From assembly GCF_017854415.1 (NCBI RefSeq), contig NZ_JAFMHR010000003.1, positions 1 to 55,047 on the forward strand: 55,047 bases of DNA. The letters run 5' to 3'. Positions 1 to 10,979 of the stretch are shown one piece after another. Under the pieces are notes generated by a model. That model made no database searches, was not told where the DNA came from, and saw nothing but the letters and a program-made list of their open reading frames with translations. Position numbers and translations under genes: made by a program. The stretch is from Yoonia sp. (GTDB lineage Bacteria; Pseudomonadota; Alphaproteobacteria; Rhodobacterales; Rhodobacteraceae). How positions within the stretch are numbered: position 1 is the stretch's first letter; every line of letters starts with the position of its first letter.

Positions 1-135
1 TTTTGTCGAATGGGACGTTGGCTTGCACCGGGAGACCCTCCAGAAATTAACTATACTAATTACGAATATACTTTCTGCCTTAATGAAGCCTTAAACAAGT
101 CTTTTTGATCGATTTGGGCCATTTACCATCTTAAA
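1..135. other. left-edge noncoding stretch
   Basis: This A+T-rich stretch lies downstream of the prmA stop codon. I see no gene, no convincing hairpin with a T-run and no repeat here. Confidence 0.5.
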
Positions 136-1008
136 TCAGCCTTTTTTCGCCAAAACTAGTGTCGCCCAGTCTACAATCGACCGATTTTCGATTAATTCGA
201 ACCCATTTTGATGATAAACTGAAACGACCTCATCGGCTTGTTCGTTCAAAATACCCGAGAGAATCACATACCCTCCCGTGCTTACATGCCGCCCCATATC
301 AGGCGCGAGGCCGATCAGAGGGCCTTTGAGAATGTTGGCAAAGATCAAGTCATAGGGGCCTCCATTTGCCAGTTCGGGCGCTTCAAAACCCGGCGCTACA
401 AGACAGTTGATGCGGTCGCGCAGATTATTGCTCAACACGTTGGCTTGGGCCACTTCAACAGCGACCGGATCGATGTCGCTGGCCAAGATCATATCAGGCA
501 ACACTTTGGCAGCTGCCATTGCGAGTACGGCCGTGCCGCAGCCGATATCCAAAATCCGCCCACCTTTGAACCCTAGGTCCATTAACGCGTCGAATGCTTC
601 TAGGCAGCCTTTTGTGGTGCCGTGATGACCCGTTCCGAACGCCATTGCCGCATCGATTAACAGCGGGATCTTGTCCATTGGCACCTTGTCTGCGTCATGC
701 GATCCGTAGACAAAGAACCGCCCTGCTGCGACGGGCGCCAATTCGCGCTGCACTTTGGACACCCAATCCTGATCGGGGATTTCCGAGATGTTGAATGGTT
801 TGGCTTGATGCAAGGCCGAAAACACAGCCAATGCCGCCGCGTCTGGCGTTTGCGTGAAATAGGCCGCGACCTCCCACAGACCCGAACCGTCTTCGATCTC
901 GAAAACACCGATGCCTGTCGGCTCAGGCACCAGCCCTTCAAGTGTCTCTGCTAATTGGTAGGCAGGATCTTCGCCCGCGATGGTTGTCAGTGCAGCATAT
1001 GTGGTCAT
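136..1008 (-). CDS. prmA: ribosomal protein L11 methyltransferase
   Basis: A 290-residue SAM-dependent methyltransferase expected to methylate ribosomal protein L11 in the cytoplasm. The SAM-binding motif I reads ILDIGCGTAVLAMAA, and the family signature around IFANILKGPL follows. The AFGTGHHGTT segment before motif I is typical of PrmA. The frame stays open upstream to 1113, but that extension would run into the preceding esterase gene. The start at 1008 (MTTYAALTT) gives the usual family length. It is the last gene of a same-strand run with msrA and the esterase. Function is assigned from family knowledge with high confidence. Confidence 0.93.
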   Translation of the reverse strand: MTTYAALTTIAGEDPAYQLAETLEGLVPEPTGIGVFEIEDGSGLWEVAAYFTQTPDAAALAVFSALHQAKPFNISEIPDQDWVSKVQRELAPVAAGRFFVYGSHDADKVPMDKIPLLIDAAMAFGTGHHGTTKGCLEAFDALMDLGFKGGRILDIGCGTAVLAMAAAKVLPDMILASDIDPVAVEVAQANVLSNNLRDRINCLVAPGFEAPELANGGPYDLIFANILKGPLIGLAPDMGRHVSTGGYVILSGILNEQADEVVSVYHQNGFELIENRSIVDWATLVLAKKG

Positions 1009-1061
1009 TTTGGCGCCCTTCGCGTCTGTCCCGCTCCCGTTATTGCGCAGGCCCGACAGCG

Positions 1062-1775
1062 TCAAGGCAATGGCGCGTGCGCTTTGATGCACTTTACCGC
1101 TTCTGCCGCCCATGCGGCATAGACATCAGGTCCGGGGTGAAATCCATCAGACGCCATGCTGTCAGCTTGTAAGGTTTGGCTGAAGGCCAGCCCAGCGCAG
1201 CCAGCACGCTGATCCACCATTTGCCGCAAAGCCTTATCGAACCGCATTGCTTGTCGGCCCAGTAGCCACCGAAGTGGATATGGCAGGGCCGGAAAATCCT
1301 TAACTGGCGGCAGGCCTGATATGATGACCAATCCGGCTTGGCGTTGCGACTGCAGGTGATCAAGCATTTGTGCCTGCTGCCAAAGGAACCGCCGCAGCGA
1401 TGTACCTTTTGTGACGTCATTCACACCAAAGGCCGTGAGAACAACGTCATATTGGTCCGAAGCGAGGTCAGGCAGCCAGCCCAGCGCATCAACTGTGCGC
1501 GCGCCTGTGACAGCCACAAGGTCATAGTGAACGGTGAAATCATCACAAAGCGTTTGGGTGATCTGCCCCAAAAGCGCATCCGCTTGTGTAGCAACCCCCA
1601 CGCCTGCGGCGGAAGAGTCGCCGATGATGAGCAGGCGCAGACTTGGGCCAGAACCACAGCTACCACTGCGCGCGCCCTGCGGTTCTGGCAGTTTGACAAT
1701 ACGGTTGCGAACAAAAAGCGCTTGCCCAATCAAGACAGGCAGCAAAGCAATTCGCGCACCGATATCAAGCATCAT
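1062..1775 (-). CDS. SGNH/GDSL-type hydrolase
   Basis: A 237-residue protein of the SGNH/GDSL esterase fold. Block I is GDSSAAGVGV with the likely nucleophile near Ser54. Block III is AFGVNDV, and the C-terminal block V reads SDGFHPG, giving the Asp-x-x-His pair. The hydrophobic N-terminus (MMLDIGARIALLPVLIGQAL) could anchor it in the membrane or act as an uncleaved signal. It follows msrA by 9 bp and precedes prmA by 53 bp, so it is probably co-transcribed. The substrate cannot be read from the sequence; members hydrolyse acyl or acetyl esters. Confidence 0.85.
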   Translation of the reverse strand: MMLDIGARIALLPVLIGQALFVRNRIVKLPEPQGARSGSCGSGPSLRLLIIGDSSAAGVGVATQADALLGQITQTLCDDFTVHYDLVAVTGARTVDALGWLPDLASDQYDVVLTAFGVNDVTKGTSLRRFLWQQAQMLDHLQSQRQAGLVIISGLPPVKDFPALPYPLRWLLGRQAMRFDKALRQMVDQRAGCAGLAFSQTLQADSMASDGFHPGPDVYAAWAAEAVKCIKAHAPLP

Positions 1776-1784
1776 GGTGTTCGC

Positions 1785-2435
1785 TTACGCGCCGACCCCA
1801 ATCGGGCAGGTCACCCCGGTGCCACCGATCCCGCAATAACCACTCGGGTTTTTGGCAAGGTACTGCTGGTGATACTCTTCCGCAAAATAGAACGTCGGCG
1901 CGCCGACGATCTCGGATGTAATCACACCAAAGCCTGCTTCGGACAAGCGCGGTGCAAAGGCGGATTTAGATGCTTCGGCCGCAGACTGCTGCGCACTCGA
2001 ATAAGTGTAGATGCCAGAGCGGTACTGCGTACCCGCATCATTGCCTTGGCGCATGCCTTGGGTCGGGTTGTGGCCTTCCCAAAATACCTGCAGCAGTTCG
2101 TCATATGAAATAACGGACGGGTCAAACACGACGCGAACGACCTCGTTATGGCCGGTCTTGCCGCTGCAAACTTCTTCGTATGTCGGGTTCGGAGTATAGC
2201 CGCCGGCATAGCCAACCATTGTGGATTGCACCCCGCCCAGCTTCCAGAACATCCGCTCAACGCCCCAAAAACAGCCCATACCGAACATCGCCTCTGCGAG
2301 GCCTTCGGGGGCATTTGCGACGATTGGCGTGCCGTAGACAAAATGGGTTTGTGCAGTCGGGATCGCTGATGCGCGTCCTGCGAGTGCAGCCTCTGGCGCG
2401 ACCATTTCGGATTTTGAACGGTTCATGAAAAACAT
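1785..2435 (-). CDS. msrA: peptide-methionine (S)-S-oxide reductase MsrA
   Basis: A 216-residue methionine sulfoxide reductase A that repairs oxidised methionine in proteins. The catalytic GCFWG motif has its cysteine at residue 55. Further family signatures are the GYAGG segment, the EVVRVVFDP strand and the [10 protein letters not shown] segment. About 40 residues precede the core, as in the long MsrA type. The start at 2435 has a strong AGGAGG ribosome site seven bases upstream. It lies between an MFS gene and an esterase gene on the same strand. Assignment is firm; no resolving-cysteine pattern was examined in detail. Confidence 0.95.
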   Translation of the reverse strand: MFFMNRSKSEMVAPEAALAGRASAIPTAQTHFVYGTPIVANAPEGLAEAMFGMGCFWGVERMFWKLGGVQSTMVGYAGGYTPNPTYEEVCSGKTGHNEVVRVVFDPSVISYDELLQVFWEGHNPTQGMRQGNDAGTQYRSGIYTYSSAQQSAAEASKSAFAPRLSEAGFGVITSEIVGAPTFYFAEEYHQQYLAKNPSGYCGIGGTGVTCPIGVGA

Positions 2436-2487
2436 TTGCGGCCTCCTGTTAGGTTCGACAAGGATATAAGGCGGATGTGCGCATTTA

Positions 2488-3717
2488 CTACTCTGCAGCG
2501 CTCAATAATCGCCCTTGGAACACGGTCTCGTGACCGGGGGCTGGATGGCGCGGGATCATCAACGACAAAAGCAGCGATATGATCGCCATGCCAGCAGCGA
2601 GCAAAAACACCATGCCGGGTGATTGCAGCCAAACATATCCGAGTAGCGCAGGCAAAAAGACTGCTGCGATATGGTTGATCGTAAAGGCCACTGCGGCAGT
2701 CGGTGCAATATCTTGCGGGTCAGCGATTTTCTGGAAGTATGTCTTGATCGCAAGAGCGAGGCTAAAGAACAGGTGGTTCACAACATAAAGTACCGTCGCC
2801 AACACCACGCCCCAGCCGAAATAATAGATGCCGCCGTAGGCGAAAAACACCAGACACAGCCCGGCATATTCGAACACTAACGCACGGCGTTCGCCAAAGA
2901 ATTGCACCAATCCACCCAAAAGCGGGGCCACGAACATATTGATCAGTAAAGTCACCATGAACAGCTTGGTGATGTCATCAACCGCAAAACCAAACTGTTC
3001 GACCATCATAAAGCCCGCGAACACGACAAAAATCTGACGCCGCGCGCCAGACATGAATTGCAAGGCATAATACAGCCAATAACGCTTGCGTAGGATCATC
3101 TTTTTGATTTGCGGATGCGGGGCCTCGAATTGCGGATAGGCTAGCAGGCAGATCGTGGCGACAACGGCGGTGAACCCGCCAGAGAGCCAATAAACGATAC
3201 TATATGTTAGCCCGAAACGCTCCCAACTGATCACAATCAGCAGGTAAACCACTAAAGTTGCGGCAGACCCGGCTGACAAAATCCAACCCAGCGTTTGTGG
3301 TGCTTTCTTTTTGTCGATCCACTGCAATTGCAGTGATTGGTTTACCGTTTCGTAATAGTGGAAACCGATTGAAGACAACATCGTGACCGCCAAAATCCCG
3401 CCCATTTGGGGGAATTGCGCAGTCACCGCTGTGGCCGCACCCAGCATAATCAGCGCGACAAGTCCTAAAACCTGTTCGCGGATAAACATGATCAGGGCGA
3501 TCACACCAATCGCAAAGAACCCCGGAATTTCGCGGACCGTATGCAGCCAACCAATGTCAGATCCGTCAAAGCCTGCCACCTCAATCACAAAGTTATTCAG
3601 CAGCGCGGACCATGTCGCAAAGGCAATTGGCATCGCCATTGCCATAACAAACAACAGCGTTGTCGGCCTGCGCCATAGTGGCAGGGTATGGGCATCTTCA
3701 AGGCGAACAATATTCAT
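2488..3717 (-). CDS. major facilitator superfamily transporter
   Basis: A 409-residue integral membrane protein with about twelve hydrophobic segments and a charged central loop around [19 protein letters not shown], which fits the two six-helix halves of an MFS carrier. I see no substrate signature. It starts 42 bp after the RidA-like gene and is followed 52 bp later by msrA, so these genes may be one transcript. The FNR box at 4234-4247 lies upstream of this run as well as of ccoG and could act on both directions. Substrate and direction of transport are unknown. Confidence 0.85.
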   Translation of the reverse strand: MNIVRLEDAHTLPLWRRPTTLLFVMAMAMPIAFATWSALLNNFVIEVAGFDGSDIGWLHTVREIPGFFAIGVIALIMFIREQVLGLVALIMLGAATAVTAQFPQMGGILAVTMLSSIGFHYYETVNQSLQLQWIDKKKAPQTLGWILSAGSAATLVVYLLIVISWERFGLTYSIVYWLSGGFTAVVATICLLAYPQFEAPHPQIKKMILRKRYWLYYALQFMSGARRQIFVVFAGFMMVEQFGFAVDDITKLFMVTLLINMFVAPLLGGLVQFFGERRALVFEYAGLCLVFFAYGGIYYFGWGVVLATVLYVVNHLFFSLALAIKTYFQKIADPQDIAPTAAVAFTINHIAAVFLPALLGYVWLQSPGMVFLLAAGMAIISLLLSLMIPRHPAPGHETVFQGRLLSAAE

Positions 3718-3759
3718 ACCCGCAGACCTACGCCTGTTGTTTCGTGAAAGCGAGAGGGC

Positions 3760-4101
3760 TTAGTCGTAGGCCGCGTCCACGATGAATTCGACCTTCAATT
3801 CTGGACGCGCCAGCTTGGCTTCGCCGCAAGCGCGTGCAGGTGCATGACCGCTGGGAACCCAGTCGTTCCAAACCTCGTTCAGTCCTGCGAAGTCTTTCAT
3901 GTCCGCCAACCAAATCGTGACCCGCAGCATGTTTTCGCGCGATGATCCGGCTTTTTCCAGCAAGGCATCAACCTTGTCCAAACAAATGCGCACCTGCTCT
4001 TGGATCGTGTCACCTTCGGCGACCTGACCGGTCAGGTATGCCACCCCATTGTGCTTTACGATTTTGGAAGAGCGTTCGCCGGTTTCAATACGTTCAATCA
4101 T
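3760..4101 (-). CDS. RidA/YjgF/UK114-family protein
   Basis: A 113-residue protein matching the Rid family across its length, with [15 protein letters not shown] at the front and [18 protein letters not shown] near the end. The arginine in that last segment is at the position used by imine deaminases of the RidA type, so 2-aminoacrylate or related imine deaminase activity is plausible. RidA-like proteins also occur as pathway-specific members. It is the first gene of the minus-strand run ending in prmA and is divergent from ccoG across 209 bp. Confidence 0.88.
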   Translation of the reverse strand: MIERIETGERSSKIVKHNGVAYLTGQVAEGDTIQEQVRICLDKVDALLEKAGSSRENMLRVTIWLADMKDFAGLNEVWNDWVPSGHAPARACGEAKLARPELKVEFIVDAAYD

Positions 4102-4233
4102 TCTGGGTTCCTCTTTGGATCATCATTACGCGCATCAAAGTGATACCGTCCGCGCTTTGGGTCTTATGAACGCGGTATCGCGGCGAAAGCAAATGCAAAC
4201 ATATTTCGATTTTGCAATACAAAGTTAGTTAGA

Positions 4234-4247
4234 TTGATCCACATCAA
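4234..4247. promoter_or_regulatory. FNR/FnrL binding site upstream of ccoG
   Basis: TTGATCCACATCAA is a perfect match to the FNR consensus TTGAT-N4-ATCAA. Its centre is about 70 bp before the ccoG start codon, a distance compatible with class II activation of the ccoGHIS operon under low oxygen. It is also about 140 bp upstream of the divergent RidA-like gene. An fnrL gene is present at 25958-26677. Confidence 0.88.
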
Positions 4248-4310
4248 GGTTTTCTATCGCAACTCCCTTAGAACAGACTCAGCGAACAGAAACTTTCTTT
4301 AGGCCAAAAA

Positions 4311-5723
4311 ATGTCTTCAACAGATCCGCAGCCGCTTTATGCCCCGCGTGAACCTATTTTTCCGCGCAGAGTAAAAGGCTTTTACCGCAATCTAAAATGG
4401 TGGGTGATGGGGATCACTTTGGGTATTTATTACCTGACCCCGTGGATTCGTTGGGACCGTGGGCCGAACCTGCCCGACCAAGCGGTGTTGATTGATATGG
4501 CCCACCGCCGTTTCTATTTCTTCTGGATCGAGATCTGGTCGCACGAGTTCTATTTCGTCGCGGGTCTTTTGATTATGGCCGGGCTTGGACTGTTTCTATT
4601 CACGGCGGCACTTGGACGGGTTTGGTGTGGCTATACTTGCCCCCAAACTGTCTGGACCGACCTGTTTATCCTTGTCGAGCGCTGGATCGAGGGCGACCGC
4701 AACGCACGGGTCCGCCTGTGGAAAGCGGATTGGAGTTTTCACAAAATCCGCCTGCGCCTATTTAAATGGACCGTTTGGTTGCTAATCTCGGTGGCGACGG
4801 GTGGTGCGTGGGTGTTCTATTTCGCCGATGCGCCGACTTTGGCCGTTAGCCTTGCAACCTTAACCGCACCTGCCGTCGCGTGGGCCACAATCGCCGTGCT
4901 GACTGCAACAACATTCATATTCGGCGGCTTTATGCGCGAACAAGTGTGCAACTACATGTGCCCTTGGCCCCGTATTCAGGCCGCAATGATGGACCCCGAA
5001 ACACTGACTGTCGCTTATCGCGAATGGCGTGGCGAACCGCGCGGCAAGCAGCGCGTCGAAGGTGCGGGCGATTGCATTGATTGCATGGCTTGCGTGAATG
5101 TCTGCCCAGCGGGCATCGACATTCGCGATGGTCAACAGATGGAGTGCATCACTTGTGCGCTGTGCATTGATGCCTGCGATGACATCATGGCGAAGATTGG
5201 CAAACCGCGTGGATTGATTGACTACCTTGCACTGTCTGATCAGGACGAAGAGGCCAAAGGCAAACCAGCCAAGCGTATTTGGGAACATGTCTTGCGCTTT
5301 CGGACCATGCTTTACACGACCCTTTGGGCTTTGATTGGTGTAGGTCTGGTTGTGGCACTGTTTGTGCGTGCTGACATCGAAATGACGGTCGCACCTGTGC
5401 GCAACCCGACATTTGTAACTCTGTCAGACGGCACGATCCGAAATATCTACGACATCCGCCTGCTCAACAAGAATGGCGAGGACCGCGAGTTCCATCTGTC
5501 CCTCACCTCGGACGCGATCCTGCGGATCGAACTTGAGGGGACATCGCAGTTGGTTGTCACGGTCCCCGCAAATGAAACATTTCTACAGCGCGTTTACGTA
5601 TCGGCCCGCCCAATTGATCCGGCGGCGAGCGTTGACCGAACCGATCTTCGGTTCTGGGTCGAAGACCTGATTTCAGGCGAACGCGCCCACAAAGACGCAA
5701 TCTTCAACGGAAGGGCACAATAA
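4311..5723 (+). CDS. ccoG: cbb3 oxidase assembly ferredoxin-like protein CcoG (FixG/RdxA)
   Basis: A 470-residue membrane iron-sulfur protein needed for cbb3 oxidase assembly; the family is reported to act as a cupric reductase supplying Cu(I). The N-terminal half has several membrane segments and a CGYTCPQTVW motif. Two four-cysteine clusters follow: C255-x2-C-x2-C-x3-C and C279-x2-C-x2-C-x3-C. The C-terminal part (from about residue 345) is one helix followed by an immunoglobulin-like periplasmic domain. Its stop overlaps the ccoH start (ATAATGA). A perfect FNR box lies upstream. Assignment is firm. Confidence 0.96.
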   Translation: MSSTDPQPLYAPREPIFPRRVKGFYRNLKWWVMGITLGIYYLTPWIRWDRGPNLPDQAVLIDMAHRRFYFFWIEIWSHEFYFVAGLLIMAGLGLFLFTAALGRVWCGYTCPQTVWTDLFILVERWIEGDRNARVRLWKADWSFHKIRLRLFKWTVWLLISVATGGAWVFYFADAPTLAVSLATLTAPAVAWATIAVLTATTFIFGGFMREQVCNYMCPWPRIQAAMMDPETLTVAYREWRGEPRGKQRVEGAGDCIDCMACVNVCPAGIDIRDGQQMECITCALCIDACDDIMAKIGKPRGLIDYLALSDQDEEAKGKPAKRIWEHVLRFRTMLYTTLWALIGVGLVVALFVRADIEMTVAPVRNPTFVTLSDGTIRNIYDIRLLNKNGEDREFHLSLTSDAILRIELEGTSQLVVTVPANETFLQRVYVSARPIDPAASVDRTDLRFWVEDLISGERAHKDAIFNGRAQ

Positions 5724-6175
5724 TGACACGTGAATTTACTGGCTGGCACATGTTGGGCCTGATGATTGGTGGTTTTGGTATCATCATCGCGGTGAACCTG
5801 ACACTGGCGTGGAATGCCGTTGCGACCTTCCCTGGCCTTGAGGCCCGCAATTCCTACGAGGTAAGTCAAACCTTTCAAGCCGACCGCGCAGCACAAAACG
5901 CACTGCGCTGGGATGTCAGTGCGGACATCGACGACGGTCTTTTGACGGTAACTGTCCTTGATCATCGCGGTGAACCCATCGAAGTTGAAGTCACGCGCGC
6001 CATCCTTGGCCGTGCGACCAACACCAGCCAAGACAGCACGCCCGCATTTGTCTGGAACGGCACCGAATTGGTGGCACCTGTTGCTATGCACGAAGGCTAC
6101 TGGAATTTGCGCCTTGAATTGATCGCTCCTGACGGTACGAAATTTCGCCGCCGCTTTCCGCTGACCGCGAAATGA
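5723..6175 (+). CDS. ccoH: cbb3 oxidase assembly protein CcoH (FixH)
   Basis: A 150-residue FixH-family protein with one N-terminal membrane helix (GWHMLGLMIGGFGIIIAVNL) followed by a periplasmic domain. FixH proteins help assemble the cbb3 oxidase, probably by stabilising CcoN or helping copper delivery. It overlaps ccoG by one base and ccoI by four bases, so the three are translationally coupled. The conserved NSYEVSQTFQ segment after the helix is typical of the family. Confidence 0.93.
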   Translation: MTREFTGWHMLGLMIGGFGIIIAVNLTLAWNAVATFPGLEARNSYEVSQTFQADRAAQNALRWDVSADIDDGLLTVTVLDHRGEPIEVEVTRAILGRATNTSQDSTPAFVWNGTELVAPVAMHEGYWNLRLELIAPDGTKFRRRFPLTAK

Positions 6176-8319
6176 GCGACGCCGCCTTTTGTCCAGCTTG
6201 CGTTGGGCTGCCAGAAGGGCAGCTTGAAAAAGCGGCATCCAATGGCACCAACCAGATCGTTTTGTCGTTACCCGGTATTCACTGTGTTGCCTGCATCAAC
6301 GGGGTCGAGCGCAGCTTGCGCGCACTCGAAGGTGTCGCAAACGCGCGGGTAAATCTCAGCATGAAGCGGGTCACGATCGGCACCAACCAGCCCGTGTCAC
6401 CCGAAACCCTGATTGACACGCTTGAGATGGCAGGGTTCGAGGCCCGCATTCTGGACAATAGCCTGCTAGGTTCCGACGCCGACGAATACGGGCGTGGCCT
6501 GATGACCCGCCTCGCCGTGTCCGGTTTTGCGAACATGAATATCATGCTGCTGTCCGTCGCGATCTGGTCCGGTGCGATCGGTGCGACAATGCAGCTGTTC
6601 CATTGGATCACAGCGATGATCGCGATCCCGACACTGCTCTATTCCGCCCAACCTTTCTTTGAAAGCGGCTGGCGTTCGCTGAAAGCGGGCCGGTTGAATA
6701 TGGACGTGCCAATTGCGTTGGCGATCATTCTGGCCTCTGGCATTTCGCTTTATGAGACGATTTATGGCGGGCATCATTCTTACTTTGACGCAGCCGTCAC
6801 ACTGACGTTCTTCCTGCTCATTGGCCGCTACCTAGATCACCGCAGCCGCAAAGCTGCCGCCTCCGCCGCCGCGCAACTTTCCGCACTTGAAGTACCGCGC
6901 GTCATGCGGTTGCGCGACGGCGTGCGGCAAATGGTGGATTTCGCAGATTTGGCGATTGGCGATCTGATTCAAGTCTTGCCCGGTGGGCGCATTCCCGTTG
7001 ATGGCAAAATCACCGACGGTATCAGCCAAATTGACCGCTCGCTTTTGACAGGTGAAAGCCGCCTGAGCGACGCAACTACGGGGACCTCGGTCACCGCAGG
7101 CGAGGTCAATATGACCGGTCCGCTCACGATCCGCGCGACCACGGTCGGTTCGGACACAACGCTGCGCAAGATGGTCACGATGGTTGATGAGGCCGAAGCG
7201 GTGCGCAATCGCTACACGGCAGTCGCCGACAAAGCCGCTGCGATTTATGCGCCTGCCGTGCATCTGCTGGCACTGTTCGCATTTATCGGCTGGATGCTGT
7301 ATTCTGCCGATCTGCGTCTGTCGCTGAACATCGCGGTCGCGGTTTTGATCATCACTTGCCCTTGTGCGATGGGCCTTGCTGTCCCTGCAGTGTCGACCAC
7401 CGCCGCTGGGCGTTTGTTCCGTGCGGGTCTGTTGGTCAAAGACGGCACAGCGCTGGAACGTTTGGCCGAAGTCGATACGGTTGTATTCGATAAAACCGGT
7501 ACGCTGACCATGCCCGCAGCAGCCCGTGATATGATGGATGCGCAAACGCAAAGCATCGCCCTTGCCATGACACAAAACGCGACCCACCCGATTTCCCAAG
7601 CGATAGCGGCTTCGCTTCATGGTGTGATCCCCGCATTAGTGACGAACCAACAAGAACATGCTGGCCAAGGCCTCAGCGCCACTTACAACGGCCAAACGGT
7701 CCGCCTTGGGTCAGGCAATTGGCTTGGTGTAGGGCACGGCACATTCATTCAGATCGGTGATGCAAAGCCACAAAGGATTGCTTTGCAGTCGCAGCTGCGC
7801 GAAGGCGCGGCAGCCCTCGTGCGCGCATGGCAGGACCAAGGGCTTAGCATTCATCTGGTGTCAGGTGATGACGCAAATGAAACGGCGCGCATCGCTGCCG
7901 CACTGAACATTGATGCATGGCAGGCGGCAACCAAACCCGCAGACAAGATAGCGTACATTGAAAAGCTGACAGCAGATGGCGCAAAGGTCCTGATGGTCGG
8001 CGACGGTTTGAATGACACTGGTGCGCTGGCCGCGGCCTATGCCTCTATTTCGCCGGCGACGGCGGCGGATGCGTCGCGCGCGGCCTCTGACATCGTGCTG
8101 CTGAACGACAGCTTGCAGCCCTTGATCGAACTGCCGTTGGTGGCACGCGCAGCGCTTGCCCGCATCAAGGAAAATTTTACGATATCGACCATTTATAACG
8201 TCATCGCAGTGCCCGTAGCCCTTGCCGGTTTTGCCACCCCGCTGATCGCATCCATTGCAATGTCGGCGTCTTCGATTACGGTTCTTTTGAACGCATTGCG
8301 CTTGAAGGGACGGCTATGA
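6172..8319 (+). CDS. ccoI: copper-translocating P-type ATPase CcoI (FixI)
   Basis: A 715-residue P1B-type ATPase that exports copper for maturation of the cbb3 oxidase CuB centre. An N-terminal CPAC is followed by a heavy-metal domain with C38-V-A-C41. The membrane metal site is C396-P-C398. The phosphorylation motif DKTGT begins at D440. The actuator motif LTGES and the hinge motif GDGLNDTGAL are present. It overlaps ccoH by four bases and ccoS by four bases. Position in the ccoGHIS set distinguishes it from a detoxifying CopA. Confidence 0.95.
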   Translation: MSDAAFCPACVGLPEGQLEKAASNGTNQIVLSLPGIHCVACINGVERSLRALEGVANARVNLSMKRVTIGTNQPVSPETLIDTLEMAGFEARILDNSLLGSDADEYGRGLMTRLAVSGFANMNIMLLSVAIWSGAIGATMQLFHWITAMIAIPTLLYSAQPFFESGWRSLKAGRLNMDVPIALAIILASGISLYETIYGGHHSYFDAAVTLTFFLLIGRYLDHRSRKAAASAAAQLSALEVPRVMRLRDGVRQMVDFADLAIGDLIQVLPGGRIPVDGKITDGISQIDRSLLTGESRLSDATTGTSVTAGEVNMTGPLTIRATTVGSDTTLRKMVTMVDEAEAVRNRYTAVADKAAAIYAPAVHLLALFAFIGWMLYSADLRLSLNIAVAVLIITCPCAMGLAVPAVSTTAAGRLFRAGLLVKDGTALERLAEVDTVVFDKTGTLTMPAAARDMMDAQTQSIALAMTQNATHPISQAIAASLHGVIPALVTNQQEHAGQGLSATYNGQTVRLGSGNWLGVGHGTFIQIGDAKPQRIALQSQLREGAAALVRAWQDQGLSIHLVSGDDANETARIAAALNIDAWQAATKPADKIAYIEKLTADGAKVLMVGDGLNDTGALAAAYASISPATAADASRAASDIVLLNDSLQPLIELPLVARAALARIKENFTISTIYNVIAVPVALAGFATPLIASIAMSASSITVLLNALRLKGRL

Positions 8320-8477
8320 ACATTCTTGTTGTGCTCATTCCAATATCACTTTTTCTAGGCGGGCTTGGGCTGGCAGCGTTCTTGTGGACGCTGCGCAGCA
8401 ATCAGTATGAAGACCTTGAAGGTGATGCATGGCGTATTCTTTCGGAAGATGACAAAGAACCACGCAAGAAAGACTGA
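8316..8477 (+). CDS. ccoS: cbb3 oxidase maturation protein CcoS
   Basis: A 53-residue single-helix membrane protein (MNILVVLIPISLFLGGLGLA at the N-terminus) ending in a charged cytoplasmic tail. The segment WTLRSNQYEDLEGDAWRIL is the CcoS signature. Its ATG overlaps the TGA of ccoI (ATGA). CcoS is required for cofactor insertion into the cbb3 oxidase. It closes the ccoGHIS operon; no strong terminator is seen directly after it. Confidence 0.92.
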   Translation: MNILVVLIPISLFLGGLGLAAFLWTLRSNQYEDLEGDAWRILSEDDKEPRKKD

Positions 8478-8736
8478 GTGGTGATCGATGCACTGCTTTG
8501 GATGAGGGCAGAAACGTTGATCAGCGCATTTGACAAGTAGATAAAGCGGTAATTTTCGCATGCCAAAGACTGTCATACTTGTCAGGCTATTTAACACAAA
8601 TACAACATACATGTCGAATGTGCTGTTCAGCGCGGCGCTCCACAAGCCCTCCGTTTGCGAGTGCGCACAAGTCACTTCGTTTCCCCAACCAAAATCCCTT
8701 GAAACAGAAAAACAAACAATTGCGGGGTGCCACCTG
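8478..8736. other. intergenic stretch between ccoS and the groESL promoter
   Basis: I find no convincing gene here. Short open frames exist but lack a ribosome site and a protein-like composition. A CTTGAAA at 8698-8704 resembles a sigma-32 -35 element, but no matching -10 lies at the right distance. Confidence 0.4.
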
Positions 8737-8765
8737 TTGACTCACCTCTCCACGGTCCCTACCTA
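8737..8765 (+). promoter_or_regulatory. probable groESL promoter
   Basis: TTGACT (8737-8742) and TACCTA (8760-8765) are separated by 17 bp, a reasonable housekeeping-type promoter. The CIRCE operator begins five bases after the -10 box, where a repressor would block initiation. The -10 match is weak, so the start point is tentative. Confidence 0.45.
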
Positions 8766-8769
8766 CGCG

Positions 8770-8796
8770 TTGTCACTCGGCACTGTTGAGTGCTAA
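8770..8796 (+). promoter_or_regulatory. CIRCE operator (HrcA site) of groESL
   Basis: TTGTCACTC, nine bases, then GAGTGCTAA. The right arm matches the CIRCE consensus fully and the left arm differs from TTAGCACTC at two positions. The location just before groES fits heat-shock control by HrcA, whose gene is not in the window. Confidence 0.88.
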
Positions 8797-8828
8797 CACA
8801 AAGAAACCCGAACTGGAGAAGTTCTGAA

Positions 8829-9113
8829 ATGGCATTTACACCACTTCACGACCGCGTACTCGTCCGTCGCCTTGAAGGCGAAGAGAAGACGTCTGGCGGC
8901 CTTATCATTCCTGAGAGCGCGAAAGAAAAGCCCGCAGAAGGCGAAATCGTCAGCGTTGGCGAAGGCGCACGCAAAGACAGCGGTGAGCTGATCGCGATGT
9001 CCGTCAAAGCAGGCGACAAAGTACTGTTTGGCAAATGGTCCGGCACTGAGGTCAAGATCGACGGCGAAGAGCTGTTGATCATGAAAGAAAGCGACATCCT
9101 CGGCATTATGTAA
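8829..9113 (+). CDS. groES: co-chaperonin GroES
   Basis: A 94-residue GroES, the heptameric lid of the GroEL chaperonin. It shows the [12 protein letters not shown] start, the mobile-loop segment [17 protein letters not shown] and the roof and base strands through [20 protein letters not shown]. The start at 8829 gives the normal length and has a GGAGAAG ribosome site. An upstream extension in frame to 8790 would cover the CIRCE arm and is not used. It is followed 49 bp later by groEL. Confidence 0.98.
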   Translation: MAFTPLHDRVLVRRLEGEEKTSGGLIIPESAKEKPAEGEIVSVGEGARKDSGELIAMSVKAGDKVLFGKWSGTEVKIDGEELLIMKESDILGIM

Positions 9114-9144
9114 GCCGAAGTGATCGACCTCATTATTCACTTAA

Positions 9145-10809
<1,665 letters not shown>

Positions 10810-10899
10810 AACGCGACTTGGGCATCGCCCATACGCGTTTTGCATGAAGCAAGTGTTTGCACAGCAAATACCGGGAACATGTAGACCAAAGTTAAAGAA

Positions 10900-10927
10900 G
10901 GGCGGTTCCGCAAGGAGCCGCCCTTTT
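10900..10927 (+). terminator. rho-independent terminator of groESL
   Basis: GGGCGGTTCC, loop GCAA, GGAGCCGCCC, then TTTT. The stem has ten pairs including one G-T. It lies 90 bp after the groEL stop codon. Confidence 0.88.
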
Positions 10928-10979
10928 CATTTTCGTGTAACCAGTATCAACTAGCTCGACCGCAATTGAAGGGGCTCAA

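Noticed and set aside
6832-7620. 262-codon open frame on the minus strand
   Set aside because: It is antisense to ccoI, which has all P-type ATPase motifs; no family or ribosome site is seen for the antisense frame.
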